Positions 17,204 through 25,454 of a stretch of 64,000 nucleotides of DNA are shown here, in pieces. The stretch's first letter is position 1, and each line of letters begins with the position of its first letter. Source of the stretch: JACKII01 sp965222315 (GTDB lineage: Bacteria; Pseudomonadota; Alphaproteobacteria; Bin95). Location of the stretch: positions 1,984,001 to 2,048,000 of the forward strand of contig OZ244951.1 of NCBI GenBank assembly GCA_965222315.1, given 5' to 3'. Below the pieces are notes generated by a model. That model searched no databases. It had not been told where the DNA came from and saw nothing but the letters and a program-made list of their open reading frames with translations. The translations under genes were made by a program, and so were the position numbers.

Positions 17204-17677
17204 ATGAACAATTCGAAACCCCTGCACGCAGCCATGCGGGATGATCTTCCTCTTTCCATTACCCGCGAGGTGCGCAACCGTTGCATCTGCCTGCATTTGC
17301 AGCGTGCCACCCGCGCCGTTGCCCGCAGGTTCGACCAGGCATTGCGGCCGTTCGGTCTTACCAATGGCCAGTTTTCTCTGCTGATGGCGCTAAACCGGCC
17401 CAAAGCGCCGCCGATGAAGGACATAGCAGCCCTTCTGGCTATGGACCGGTCGACCCTGACCGCCACGCTGAAACCGCTGGAGCGCCGGGGAATGGTCCGG
17501 GTCCTCCCTGACGAGGCCGACCGGCGCAGCCGGCTGCTCTATATTACCGACGCAGGCAGGGATGCACTGGCCGCGGCTTTGGATACGTGGCGCACGACCC
17601 ACGATGAGATTGACCGCCTGGTGACGGATGGTTCCCTGGATGAAATGCGCAGCGGCCTCGAACAACTGGCGCGGTAA
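17204..17677 (+). CDS. MarR family transcriptional regulator
   Basis: The 157-residue protein has a MarR winged helix. LTNGQFSLLMALNRPKAPPM and DIAALLAMDRSTLTATLK form the helix-turn-helix, and VRVLPDEADRRSRLLYIT is the wing with the conserved DxRxR Asp-Arg pair. Terminal helices provide the dimer interface. A cysteine pair in RNRCICLHLQ near residue 24 could sense thiol oxidation, by analogy with redox-sensing MarR proteins; this is inference. It is divergent from the BNR/MoaD pair, which it may regulate with itself through the palindrome at 17170-17191. Confidence 0.88.
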   Translation: MNNSKPLHAAMRDDLPLSITREVRNRCICLHLQRATRAVARRFDQALRPFGLTNGQFSLLMALNRPKAPPMKDIAALLAMDRSTLTATLKPLERRGMVRVLPDEADRRSRLLYITDAGRDALAAALDTWRTTHDEIDRLVTDGSLDEMRSGLEQLAR

Positions 17678-17696
17678 TCCTAGGGGGAAATAATCG

Positions 17697-18764
17697 CTAG
17701 TTCGGCCGGACGTCGTTCGCGACCGCACGAACCACCGTAAGCGCCTTGTCCACCATGGCCTCGTTCACGTCGAGATGGGTGACGGCGCGCATCAGGCCCT
17801 TCGGGCCGTAGCCCGCGCCGATGCGGACGCCCTTTTCCAGCAGGCGCTGGTTCATCTCGACATTAGAAATACCCAGACCGCTGGCGTCGAAGAACACCAT
17901 GTTGGTCGCGATCTCCGGCGGGTCGAGCACGATGCCCTCAATCTGCGCCAGGCCGCGGGCGAGGCGGCGCGCGTTCTCATGATCTTCCGCCAGGCGGTCG
18001 ATATGGTGCTCGAAGGCATAGACGCCGGCCGCCGCAATGATACCCGCCTGCCGCATGGAGCCGCCGAACTGGTGCTTCCAGTGCCAAGCTTCGTGCATCA
18101 GGTCCTTGGAGCCGACCAGCACCGCGCCGACTGGGCAGCCCAGGCCCTTGGACAGGTCAATCCAGGTTGTGTCGCATAGCTGGGCAAAATCCTTCGCCGG
18201 GCGGCCGCTGGCCACCGCGGCATTCAGCAAGCGCGCGCCATCCATGTGCATGGCGAGGCCACGCTCCCGCGCCGCTTCACTCACGCCTTTCATGGTCTCC
18301 CATGGCCAAACCGCGCCGCCGCCGAAGTTGGAGGTCTGCTCAACCGACACGACTTTCGCCTGCACCCGGTTGTGCTTGTAGGGCCGGATGGCGGCGTGCA
18401 CTTGTTCGCCCGTGAAGATGCCCTGGTCACCTTTGACCGTAATCATCATCGCGCCGGAGAGGGCGGCGGGGCCACCCGCCTCCGCATGGATCGGATGAGC
18501 GAGTTCGTCCAGTATGACGCCATCGCCTTGCCGGCAATAAAGGCGGTAGGCAATGGCGTTGCACATGGTGCCGGACGGCACATAGACGGCGGCCTCATGC
18601 CCCGTCAGCTCGCATGCCATCTCGCAGAGCCTGTTTACCGTCGGGTCTTCACCCGCCTGTTCGTCGCCGACAACGGCGTCGGCCATAGCCTGCCGCATGG
18701 CCTGGGTGGGGCGGGTGCCGGTGTCGCTGCCGAAGTCGATTTCGATTGCTGGTAGAGCAGGCAT
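17697..18764 (-). CDS. Threonine aldolase / beta-eliminating lyase family PLP enzyme
   Basis: The ATG at 18764 gives a 355-residue protein starting MPALPAIEIDFGSDTGTRPT, the characteristic threonine-aldolase N-terminus. The PLP-binding Lys is in WIDLSKGLGCPVGAVL. Other family motifs are GTMCNAIA, HPIHAEAGG and LHMDGARLLNAAVASG, where the Asp pairs with the PLP pyridine nitrogen. It cleaves L-threonine or L-allo-threonine to glycine and acetaldehyde. Stereospecificity cannot be read here. The glycine made could feed the glycine-cleavage operon 40 kb away, but no direct link is visible. It converges on the MarR gene. Confidence 0.88.
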   Translation of the reverse strand: MPALPAIEIDFGSDTGTRPTQAMRQAMADAVVGDEQAGEDPTVNRLCEMACELTGHEAAVYVPSGTMCNAIAYRLYCRQGDGVILDELAHPIHAEAGGPAALSGAMMITVKGDQGIFTGEQVHAAIRPYKHNRVQAKVVSVEQTSNFGGGAVWPWETMKGVSEAARERGLAMHMDGARLLNAAVASGRPAKDFAQLCDTTWIDLSKGLGCPVGAVLVGSKDLMHEAWHWKHQFGGSMRQAGIIAAAGVYAFEHHIDRLAEDHENARRLARGLAQIEGIVLDPPEIATNMVFFDASGLGISNVEMNQRLLEKGVRIGAGYGPKGLMRAVTHLDVNEAMVDKALTVVRAVANDVRPN

Positions 18765-19290
18765 GGAGGTGATGTCTCTCAATTTGCGTTGAACCCGTAA
18801 ACTAGCAAACGCCCTAGTCCTTGCCTATCCGTCTGGCGTTGGTTCGGGGGCGGATTCAGGTGCTGGCAGGGGAAGCCACAGCGATAATTGCTGCGCTGAC
18901 ACCATTTTCCTCGCTGCCGGCCATGGCTTGGCTGATGGCGCCTGAAAAGGGTGTCCAGGTCTGGATGCGCCGCCGCCCCTGGGACCGCCAACCGCCGGAA
19001 TGAGCCGGTACAACAGAACAAGCGCGATTTGGCGGTGAACCCTACTGGCATGATGGACCAGGAAGGCCAAAATTATCTGTCGGACAAGATGGGTCCTGCC
19101 TCTACTCTCGGCGCCTATTGCACTGTGGCCTGATCATTTTCCCGGTGTTCTTACCTGGCCGATCAGTCCTTCGGCTAAGGAAGCTAGGGCTGCGGCATCG
19201 CATTGGCGACCTTCCCGCTAGCCTTTGCATCGATCCTTAACTAGGCTACCGGGCAATCAGAAATACCCTTAACAGAGTGATGGAGAAGGT
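18765..19290. other. Gene-free region of about 526 bases
   Basis: I find no convincing coding frame, RNA gene or mobile-element remnant here. Short open frames exist on both strands, but none has a ribosome-binding site or recognisable protein features. The region separates a minus-strand gene from a divergent plus-strand GMC oxidoreductase, so it holds both promoters. TGGAGAAGG immediately before 19291 is the GMC ribosome-binding site. Confidence 0.5.
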
Positions 19291-20895
19291 ATGTCCACCT
19301 ACGATTATATCGTTGTCGGTGCCGGTTCCGCCGGTTGTGTGATTGCGGCGCGCCTGAGCGAAGATTCGTCGAAATCCGTGCTGCTGCTGGAGGCAGGACC
19401 GGAGGACAAGTCCATGTGGATCGACATTCCCGCCGGCTTCTCCAAGCTGCTGAACAACACCACCTACAACTGGAATTTCGAGACTGAGCCCGAGCCCACC
19501 ATGCACAACCGCCAGATCCCCATTCCGCGGGGAAAGACGCTGGGCGGCTCGTCTTCCATCAACGGTATGCTTTACGTACGCGGTAACCCGCTCGACTACA
19601 ATTCCTGGAGCCAGCTTGGGAATCGCGGCTGGTCCTACGAGAGTGTGCTGCCTTACTTTAAAAAATCTGAAAATTTCGAGGGCGACGCTGACGATTCCCG
19701 CGGCAAGGGCGGTCCGCTTAACGTGGCGCACATGCGCGAGCATCACGAAATCTGCGACGCCTGGATCAAGGCAGCGGGCGCTCAGGGTTACCCGATCAAC
19801 AAGGATTACAACAACGGGAACCAGGAAGGCTTCGGCTACTACCAGGTGACGCAGAAAGACGGCAAGCGCCACTCGCTCGCCCGCGCGTTCCTCGACCCGG
19901 CCAAGGGCCGCAAGAACCTGCATATCGTCACCAACGCCATGACCGAGCGGGTTGTGTTGGAAGGCAAGAAAGCGGTGGGCGTGGAGTACTCCGTCCACGG
20001 CAAGAAAGAAATCGCCAATGCGGGGCGCGAAGTGATCGTCTGCGCCGGCGCCGTCTCTTCGCCGGGCATTTTGGAGCATTCCGGCATCGGCCGTGCCGAC
20101 GTGCTGAAGCCGCTCGGCATAGACGTACAGCACGAATTGCTAGGCGTCGGTGAGAATTACGGTGACCACTGCGCTCCCCGGATGCGCTGGCGCGTGACCA
20201 AGCCCATCACCCTGAACGAGCAGAGCCGCGGCTTCAGCCTCGTGAAGGAAGTGTTGAAATATTACACCGGCGGTAAGGGCATCCTGACCCTGACCGCCGG
20301 TGTCGCCTATGGCTTCATCAAGACCAACGAGCATGTCGAGGAACCGGACATGCAGTTCCACTTCGCCCCGGCCTCCTATGGCACGGCGGCGACGCGCGAA
20401 TTGGAGAAGGAGCCGGGCATGACCACGGTCATTGGCCAGTGCCGCCCGGAAAGCCGTGGTTCCATTCATCTGAAATCCGCCCGCGTTGGCGAAGCACCGG
20501 CCATCCGCCCGAATTTCCTCTCAGAGAAAGTTGATCAGGACTGCACCGTTGCCGGTCTGATGGCGGCACGGAGCATCATCGAGAACCCGATCATGGACCC
20601 CTACCGGAAGTTCGAGGCCGCGCCGGGTGCTGACTGCAACACCTATGACGAGTGGCTGGACTTTGCCCGCTCCAACGCCCAGACGACCTACCACGTGGTC
20701 GGGACCTGTAAAATGGGGCTGGCGACGGACCGCATGGCGGTGGTGGACGACGAATTGCGGGTCCATGGTATTGAGGGGCTGCGGGTGATCGATGCCTCCA
20801 TCATGCCGACGGTCCCCAGCGGCAATACCAATGCCCCGACCATCATGGTGGCGGAGAAGGGGGCGGACCTGATCAAGGCCGCCGCGGCCGCCTAG
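19291..20895 (+). CDS. GMC family FAD-dependent oxidoreductase (choline-dehydrogenase-like)
   Basis: The 534-residue protein is a full-length GMC flavoprotein. The FAD Rossmann motif is YIVVGAGSAGCVIAARLSED, the first GMC signature is RGKTLGGSSSINGMLYVRGN, the active-site His lies in TYHVVGTCKMG, and VPSGNTNAPTIMVAEKGADL closes the FAD site. It oxidises an alcohol. Length and motifs resemble BetA and alcohol dehydrogenases of the AlkJ type, but no betB or betI gene is near, so choline is not assured. TGGAGAAGG is 5-6 bases upstream of the ATG. Its stop overlaps the 3' end of the convergent rimI gene by 4 bases. Confidence 0.9.
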   Translation: MSTYDYIVVGAGSAGCVIAARLSEDSSKSVLLLEAGPEDKSMWIDIPAGFSKLLNNTTYNWNFETEPEPTMHNRQIPIPRGKTLGGSSSINGMLYVRGNPLDYNSWSQLGNRGWSYESVLPYFKKSENFEGDADDSRGKGGPLNVAHMREHHEICDAWIKAAGAQGYPINKDYNNGNQEGFGYYQVTQKDGKRHSLARAFLDPAKGRKNLHIVTNAMTERVVLEGKKAVGVEYSVHGKKEIANAGREVIVCAGAVSSPGILEHSGIGRADVLKPLGIDVQHELLGVGENYGDHCAPRMRWRVTKPITLNEQSRGFSLVKEVLKYYTGGKGILTLTAGVAYGFIKTNEHVEEPDMQFHFAPASYGTAATRELEKEPGMTTVIGQCRPESRGSIHLKSARVGEAPAIRPNFLSEKVDQDCTVAGLMAARSIIENPIMDPYRKFEAAPGADCNTYDEWLDFARSNAQTTYHVVGTCKMGLATDRMAVVDDELRVHGIEGLRVIDASIMPTVPSGNTNAPTIMVAEKGADLIKAAAAA

Positions 20896-21335
20896 AGCGC
20901 CAGCGCCATCACCAGCGCATCGACCCGGCCGGCGCCGCGCTTGTAGTAGCCGGTCCGCCGGCCGGCTGTTTCGAAGCCGGCCTCTTCATAGAATCGCTGG
21001 GCTGGCAGGTTGTCGACGGCAACTTCCAGCAACAGCCGTTTCACCTTTAGTGCCTTCAGTGCAATGCAGGCTGTCTCCAGCAGCGCGCAGGCCACGCCTT
21101 GGCGGCGGGCGGCGGGCGCGACGCCGATAGTGAAAATTTCGGCTTCGTCAGCTGCGTGGCGGACGAGGATCAGTCCCTTGTCAGGCATCATCCAGCCGAA
21201 AGTGCCGGGCGTGCCCAGCAATGTTCTGAAAGTCTCCGCACTCCAGGCAGCGCCGCCCAAGCCTTCCGCCATGGCCTGGGCATGCAGGCGGGCTGCGTCA
21301 TCCGTATTGTCTGGGCGGAGCGCGACCAGTTCCAC
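20892..21335 (-). CDS. rimI: Ribosomal-protein-alanine N-acetyltransferase RimI-like
   Basis: I choose the GTG at 21335, 5 bases after the tsaB stop, because the frame upstream overlaps tsaB and lacks GNAT character. The 147-residue protein has the GNAT core: FTIGVAPAARRQGVACALLE (acetyl-CoA loop) and LEVAVDNLPAQRFYEEAGFE, both typical of RimI. RimI acetylates the N-terminal alanine of ribosomal protein S18. Its place directly after tsaB is the classical tsaB-rimI arrangement and supports the call. It ends against the convergent GMC gene. Confidence 0.85.
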   Translation of the reverse strand: MELVALRPDNTDDAARLHAQAMAEGLGGAAWSAETFRTLLGTPGTFGWMMPDKGLILVRHAADEAEIFTIGVAPAARRQGVACALLETACIALKALKVKRLLLEVAVDNLPAQRFYEEAGFETAGRRTGYYKRGAGRVDALVMALAL

Positions 21336-21339
21336 GGCT

Positions 21340-22047
21340 TCAGTCCGTCCGTGCGCGCAGGCGGCCACCGTCCTTTGGCAGTTTTGCCCGTGGCGGTGCG
21401 AGATAGAGCGGCTGTGCCGGCCAGCCGGTCCTACCCTTGGCAAGTTGCTGCATCGCTGCATTGGCGACCATTGGGGCCGTCAATGCGCGTGCGCCGGTAT
21501 CCTGGCAAGGCAACCCGGCTGCCAGCAGCGCTGGCACGCCGTCCCCCGCTAGCAGGGTATCGTGGCCCGCCAGAGCCTCAACGGCTTCCTCAGCGGTCAG
21601 GTTGCGGCCCTCCGCAGGCCAGCCCGGCGCAGGTGCGAGAGCGGCATCGAGTAGCTGGACGTAGAGGCTACGCGCCTTGCTGTCGAAGGCCACTGCGATA
21701 GGCCTGCGTTCAAGATTGGGCAAGCTGGCTGCCAATGCGGTGAAGCGGTCGATCCCAACCAGCGTCAGACCCGCGCCATACGCCAACCCTTGAGCGGCGG
21801 AGAGCCCGGTACGCAGGCCGGTGAACGAGCCCGGCCCGACGGTCGTCGTCAGCGCATCCAAATCGCGAAGCTTCACCCCTGCTGCGGCAAGCACCTTTTG
21901 TACCGAGGGCAGCAAAAACTCCACATGCCCCCGCTGCATGGGCAGATGCATTGCGGCAAGTGCGCGACGGCCCTGGCAGATGGCGATGCTCAGCGCAGCG
22001 CCAGCCGTGTCGAAGGCTAAGATGGCGGGAGGGGGCTTCTCAGGCAT
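21340..22047 (-). CDS. tsaB: tRNA threonylcarbamoyladenosine biosynthesis protein TsaB
   Basis: The 235-residue protein has the ASKHA-fold start AILAFDTAGAALSIAI and the TsaB signatures MQRGHVEFLLPSVQKVL and TTVGPGSFTGLRTGLSAAQG. TsaB works with TsaD and TsaE to add threonylcarbamoyl to A37 of ANN-decoding tRNAs. TsaB itself is a structural partner and lacks catalysis. The ATG overlaps the uppP end by 8 bases, and rimI follows at once, so the three form a minus-strand operon. Length is normal. Confidence 0.93.
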   Translation of the reverse strand: MPEKPPPAILAFDTAGAALSIAICQGRRALAAMHLPMQRGHVEFLLPSVQKVLAAAGVKLRDLDALTTTVGPGSFTGLRTGLSAAQGLAYGAGLTLVGIDRFTALAASLPNLERRPIAVAFDSKARSLYVQLLDAALAPAPGWPAEGRNLTAEEAVEALAGHDTLLAGDGVPALLAAGLPCQDTGARALTAPMVANAAMQQLAKGRTGWPAQPLYLAPPRAKLPKDGGRLRARTD

Positions 22048-22861
22048 AGGCCAGCAATAGCAGCAACACGCCCAGGCCCAAACGATAGATCACAAAGGGT
22101 AGGAAGCTCGCCCGCGCCAGCCAGCGCATCATCAGGATGATGGCAAGCCAGGCGCTGGCGAAGGCCAAGCCGGCTCCGATCATCGCATCGTGTTCCAACT
22201 GCACGTTGCCGGACTTGACTAGGTCGAGCCCCGCCAGCGCGCCAGCCCCCAGGATCGTCGGGATTGAGAGCAGTAGGGCGAAGCGCGCTGCATCGACCCG
22301 GTTCAGGCCGACCGCCCGGCCCATGGTCATGCAAATTCCGGAGCGGCTGACGCCCGGTATCAAGGCCAGCACCTGCGCCAGACCGATGGCCAATGCCCGG
22401 CCATAGCCCAGCTGCGGCAGCGCCAGCCGGGTCCCCATTCGGTCGGAGAGCCAGAGCGCAACGCCAAAGATCAGTGTGGTCCAGCCGATCACCTCCACGG
22501 TTCGGGCATTGTCGGTGATCAGGTCTTTGACCAGAAAGCCGACGATGAACACAGGGATTGTCGCCAGCGCCACTTGCCAGGCCAGATGCCAGCCGTCATT
22601 CCGCTTGCCGGTGATACCCTGCAGCAGCCCCGCGATGACCTGCCACAGATCGCGCCAGACATAGAGAATGACCGCACCCAACGTGCCCACATGCAGGGCG
22701 ACGTCCATCACCAGATCGGCGTTCGCGTTGGCGCCGACCGTATCCAGCCCGGCAGATGCGCCGAATTCCCGCATCAGGATCAGGTGGCCGGACGAACTGA
22801 TCGGCAAAAACTCCGTGATACCCTGAACGAGAGCCAGGACTACAATGGCGGCCAAAGACAT
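22040..22861 (-). CDS. uppP: Undecaprenyl-diphosphatase (BacA/UppP)
   Basis: The ATG at 22861 gives a 273-residue polytopic membrane protein with about eight hydrophobic helices. Both catalytic re-entrant motifs are present: QGITEFLPISSSGHLIL near the N-terminus and PGVSRSGICMTMGRAVG near residue 170. It removes a phosphate from undecaprenyl diphosphate to recycle the lipid carrier of peptidoglycan and O-antigen synthesis. It is the first gene of the uppP-tsaB-rimI operon and is divergent from a GST, with a 92-base intergenic region. Confidence 0.93.
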   Translation of the reverse strand: MSLAAIVVLALVQGITEFLPISSSGHLILMREFGASAGLDTVGANANADLVMDVALHVGTLGAVILYVWRDLWQVIAGLLQGITGKRNDGWHLAWQVALATIPVFIVGFLVKDLITDNARTVEVIGWTTLIFGVALWLSDRMGTRLALPQLGYGRALAIGLAQVLALIPGVSRSGICMTMGRAVGLNRVDAARFALLLSIPTILGAGALAGLDLVKSGNVQLEHDAMIGAGLAFASAWLAIILMMRWLARASFLPFVIYRLGLGVLLLLLAYA

Positions 22862-22953
22862 CGGGCAGACTCCAAGGCGGGCGTGACGGTATAGACGGCG
22901 TGACGAAGGCGCACTGCCCAAAATGACGGCAATTCGTTAAGAGTGTTCTCACC

Positions 22954-23622
22954 ATGCCAATGCTTTTTCACCTCCCACTTTCCCCTTTCTGCCGCAAGGT
23001 CCGCTTGGTCGCGGCGGAAAAGAGCGTTGGCGTTGAGCTTCAGGTTGAGGAGCCCTGGCGGCGGAACGAAGAGTTTCTGGCGCTGAACCCGGCCTGTGTC
23101 GTGCCGGTGTGGGTGGAGGACGATGGGTCGGTACTCGCCGAGTCGTCTGCGATCTGCGAGTACCTGGACGATATTGACATGAGCGCCAGCCTGCTGGGCG
23201 ATACGCCCGGCGACCGGGCCGAGACACGGCGGCTGGCAGCTTGGTTTGACATCAAGTTCTATCGGGAAGTCACCGACTATCTGTACGGCGAGCGCGTGTT
23301 AAAGCGTATCCGCCGGACGGGCGAGCCCAACTCCGCCGCCATTCGCGCCGGTCGGCAGAACATCACCTATCACCTGGACTATATCGCCTGGCTGACGGAG
23401 CGGCGGAACTGGCTGGCGGGCGGCAGGCTCAGCCTTGCGGATCTTGCCGCGGCTGCCCAATTGTCGACTCTCGACTATCTGGGCGAGGTGCCGTGGGACC
23501 ATTCTGAAGGCGCGAAGGTCTGGTATCAGCGGGTCAAGTCCCGCCCTAGCTTCCGCACCCTGCTGGCCGATTCGGTGCCCGGCTTCCCGCCACCCGCTCA
23601 CTACGCTGATTTGGACTTTTAG
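22954..23622 (+). CDS. Glutathione S-transferase family protein
   Basis: The 222-residue protein starts MPMLFHLPLSPFCRKVRLVA, with a Ser-x-x-Cys segment at the usual GSH-activating position. PACVVPVWVEDDGSVLAESS forms the GSH site with its cis-Pro and Glu-Ser pair. The helical C-terminal half contains LAGGRLSLADLAAAAQL, the conserved Asp N-cap. It is a second, clearly different GST from the one at 3953-4627. A gene for a secreted protein follows 19 bases later, so they may be co-transcribed. Substrate unknown. Confidence 0.87.
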   Translation: MPMLFHLPLSPFCRKVRLVAAEKSVGVELQVEEPWRRNEEFLALNPACVVPVWVEDDGSVLAESSAICEYLDDIDMSASLLGDTPGDRAETRRLAAWFDIKFYREVTDYLYGERVLKRIRRTGEPNSAAIRAGRQNITYHLDYIAWLTERRNWLAGGRLSLADLAAAAQLSTLDYLGEVPWDHSEGAKVWYQRVKSRPSFRTLLADSVPGFPPPAHYADLDF

Positions 23623-23641
23623 ATTTCCGAAAGGGTCCGCC

Positions 23642-24319
23642 ATGAAGTATTTGCTCGCCGCGATCGGCATCCTTCTCCTGGCTATGCCTGCATGGGCTGA
23701 CGAACGCCCGGACGATCCCTCGCAGATTGTGCTGGAATTGGTTGAAGAAGCCTGGGTCGAGACAAAGACGGCGCGCGTAGCGTTGCAGCTCAAGACCCTG
23801 CTGACCGATGACAAAGCGGCGGAGCCGGTGGTGGAGCCGAATGCCTTGTTTTCGCCGGTCGTCGATGGCGTTTGGCAGATGACGGAGTTCCACCGCGGCC
23901 AGACGGATACCGGCTTCGAGCAATGGGTGATTGTCGCGGAAGCCCGCATCCCGCAGACGGCGCTTACCGGTATTTATGACCGGGTGAAGCAGGCGAGTAG
24001 CCGGGGACGGACTTTCACCGTCCGCGAGGTAGACTTTACGCCCTCGCTGGCAGAACGCCAGGCGACGGCGGCCAAGCTGAGGGCCGCGCTTTACAAGCGC
24101 GCGTCCGACGAAGCCGACGCCATCGCCGCAATATTCCCTGGCAGGGGGTTCGCGGTGCATCGGGTGGACTTTGGTGGTGCGGCAGTGCCCGCGCCCGTCA
24201 TGATGCGCGCTCAGGCGGAGGACGCTCGCGCTTATGCCGGAAATGCGAAGCACGCTGGACCGTCGGTGTCTGAGCGGATGGTGCTGCGAGCGACGGTTGT
24301 CGTAGCCTCGGATGATTGA
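23642..24319 (+). CDS. Secreted protein of unknown function (possibly SIMPL/DUF541-like)
   Basis: The ATG at 23642 begins a Sec signal peptide, MKYLLAAIGILLLAMPAWAD, with cleavage expected after AWA. An in-frame extension upstream overlaps the GST and is not credible. The mature protein of about 205 residues alternates beta strands and helices. The region around LRAALYKRASDEADAIAAIF, followed by VHRVDFGGAA, weakly recalls SIMPL domains, whose helix carries repeated A-x-x-x-A-x-A residues. I do not regard this as established. Periplasmic location is likely. It follows a GST by 19 bases. Confidence 0.7.
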   Translation: MKYLLAAIGILLLAMPAWADERPDDPSQIVLELVEEAWVETKTARVALQLKTLLTDDKAAEPVVEPNALFSPVVDGVWQMTEFHRGQTDTGFEQWVIVAEARIPQTALTGIYDRVKQASSRGRTFTVREVDFTPSLAERQATAAKLRAALYKRASDEADAIAAIFPGRGFAVHRVDFGGAAVPAPVMMRAQAEDARAYAGNAKHAGPSVSERMVLRATVVVASDD

Positions 24320-24440
24320 CGAGACCGGCGAATAAACGACGTGAAACACCCTGCCGCTTGCGGTTAAGCCGCTCGCACGGCATACCAACCGCAGAGACGC
24401 CTGTCCCCCGGCAGGATTGGAAACGGTAGAGCGAGGCTCC

Positions 24441-25394
24441 ATGGCGATGGCGGCACAACGCGTTGTAGTGTTTGGTGGCTCCGGCTTTGTCGGACGGTAT
24501 GTGGTCAAGCGTCTGGCGGCGGCGGGTTCGCCGGTGCGGGTGGCGTGCCGTGACACGGAAGCAGCCAAGTTTCTGAAGCCCATGGGCGCAGTCGGTCAGG
24601 TCAGCCTGATGCAGACGAACGTGCGCTATCCCGAAACCGTGGCCCGTGCCTGCGAAGGTGTGGACGCCGTGGTGAACCTTGTCGGCATCCTGTCGGAGTT
24701 CGGTGCGCAGCAATTCCGCGCCGTGCAGGCGGAGGGCGCGGACACGATCGCCAAGGCCGCCGCGGCGGCCGGCGTCAAGACCATGGTGCATCTCTCCGCC
24801 ATCGGTGCGGATGCAGACAGCGATTCCCTTTATGCCCAGTCAAAGGCCGAGGGGGAGGCCGCAGTCCGCGCCGCGATGCCGGATGCCACGATTATCCGGC
24901 CGAGCGTGGTCTTCGGGCCGGAAGACGACTTCTTCAACCGTTTCGCCGATCTGGCGCGGTTTGCGCCGGCTCTGCCGCTGATCGACGGCGGGCACAACAA
25001 AATGCAGCCGGTCTATGTTGGCGATGTGGCCGACGCTATATGCGAGGCGCTCTCCGATCCGGCGTGCGCTGGCCAGACCTATGAGATAGGCGGGCCGGAT
25101 GTGATGACCATGAAGGAAATCATGAAATACACGCTGGAGCAAACGGGTCAGAAGCGGTTCCTCGCACCCTTGCCGTCTTTCATCGCAGCAATTCAAGCGC
25201 GCTTCCTGGAATTGTTGCCGAATCCTCCGCTCACCCGCGACCAGCTCAAGCTTCTGGACCAGGACAATGTGGTGAGCGAAGGTGCGAAAGGGCTGGCCGA
25301 TCTTGGTATTGACCCGACGCCGGTAGGGGCGGTCGTGCCCCGCTACCTCGGCCGTTTCAAGGGCGCACAGCCGCACGAAACCAGCATGGCCTAG
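24441..25394 (+). CDS. NAD(P)-binding protein, complex I NDUFA9-subunit-like
   Basis: The 317-residue protein starts at the ATG at 24441. Its Rossmann motif is VVVFGGSGFVGRYVVKRLAA. It has a short-chain/extended SDR fold but a degenerate active site: the usual YxxxK is represented by DSLYAQSKAEGEAAVR. VVFGPEDDFFNRFADL, VYVGDVADAI and YEIGGPDVMTMKEIM are the marks of the NDUFA9-like family, which in eukaryotes is a structural complex I subunit and in alphaproteobacteria is often found with respiratory genes. Here it is not near nuo genes. Ubiquinone-related or quality-control roles are possible but unproven. Confidence 0.85.
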   Translation: MAMAAQRVVVFGGSGFVGRYVVKRLAAAGSPVRVACRDTEAAKFLKPMGAVGQVSLMQTNVRYPETVARACEGVDAVVNLVGILSEFGAQQFRAVQAEGADTIAKAAAAAGVKTMVHLSAIGADADSDSLYAQSKAEGEAAVRAAMPDATIIRPSVVFGPEDDFFNRFADLARFAPALPLIDGGHNKMQPVYVGDVADAICEALSDPACAGQTYEIGGPDVMTMKEIMKYTLEQTGQKRFLAPLPSFIAAIQARFLELLPNPPLTRDQLKLLDQDNVVSEGAKGLADLGIDPTPVGAVVPRYLGRFKGAQPHETSMA

Positions 25395-25454
25395 CCCACA
25401 CTGGCGTCCTAACCGCAGGCATGCCAAGCTTCCGGCCAGCATAAGCCAGACGCA

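Noticed and set aside
18821..19003. Small open frame in the 526-base gene-free region
   Set aside because: It has no ribosome-binding site, signal peptide or recognisable pattern.
19291..20895. Calling the GMC enzyme choline dehydrogenase (betA)
   Set aside because: No betB, betI or betT genes are near and GMC specificity is not readable from the motifs.
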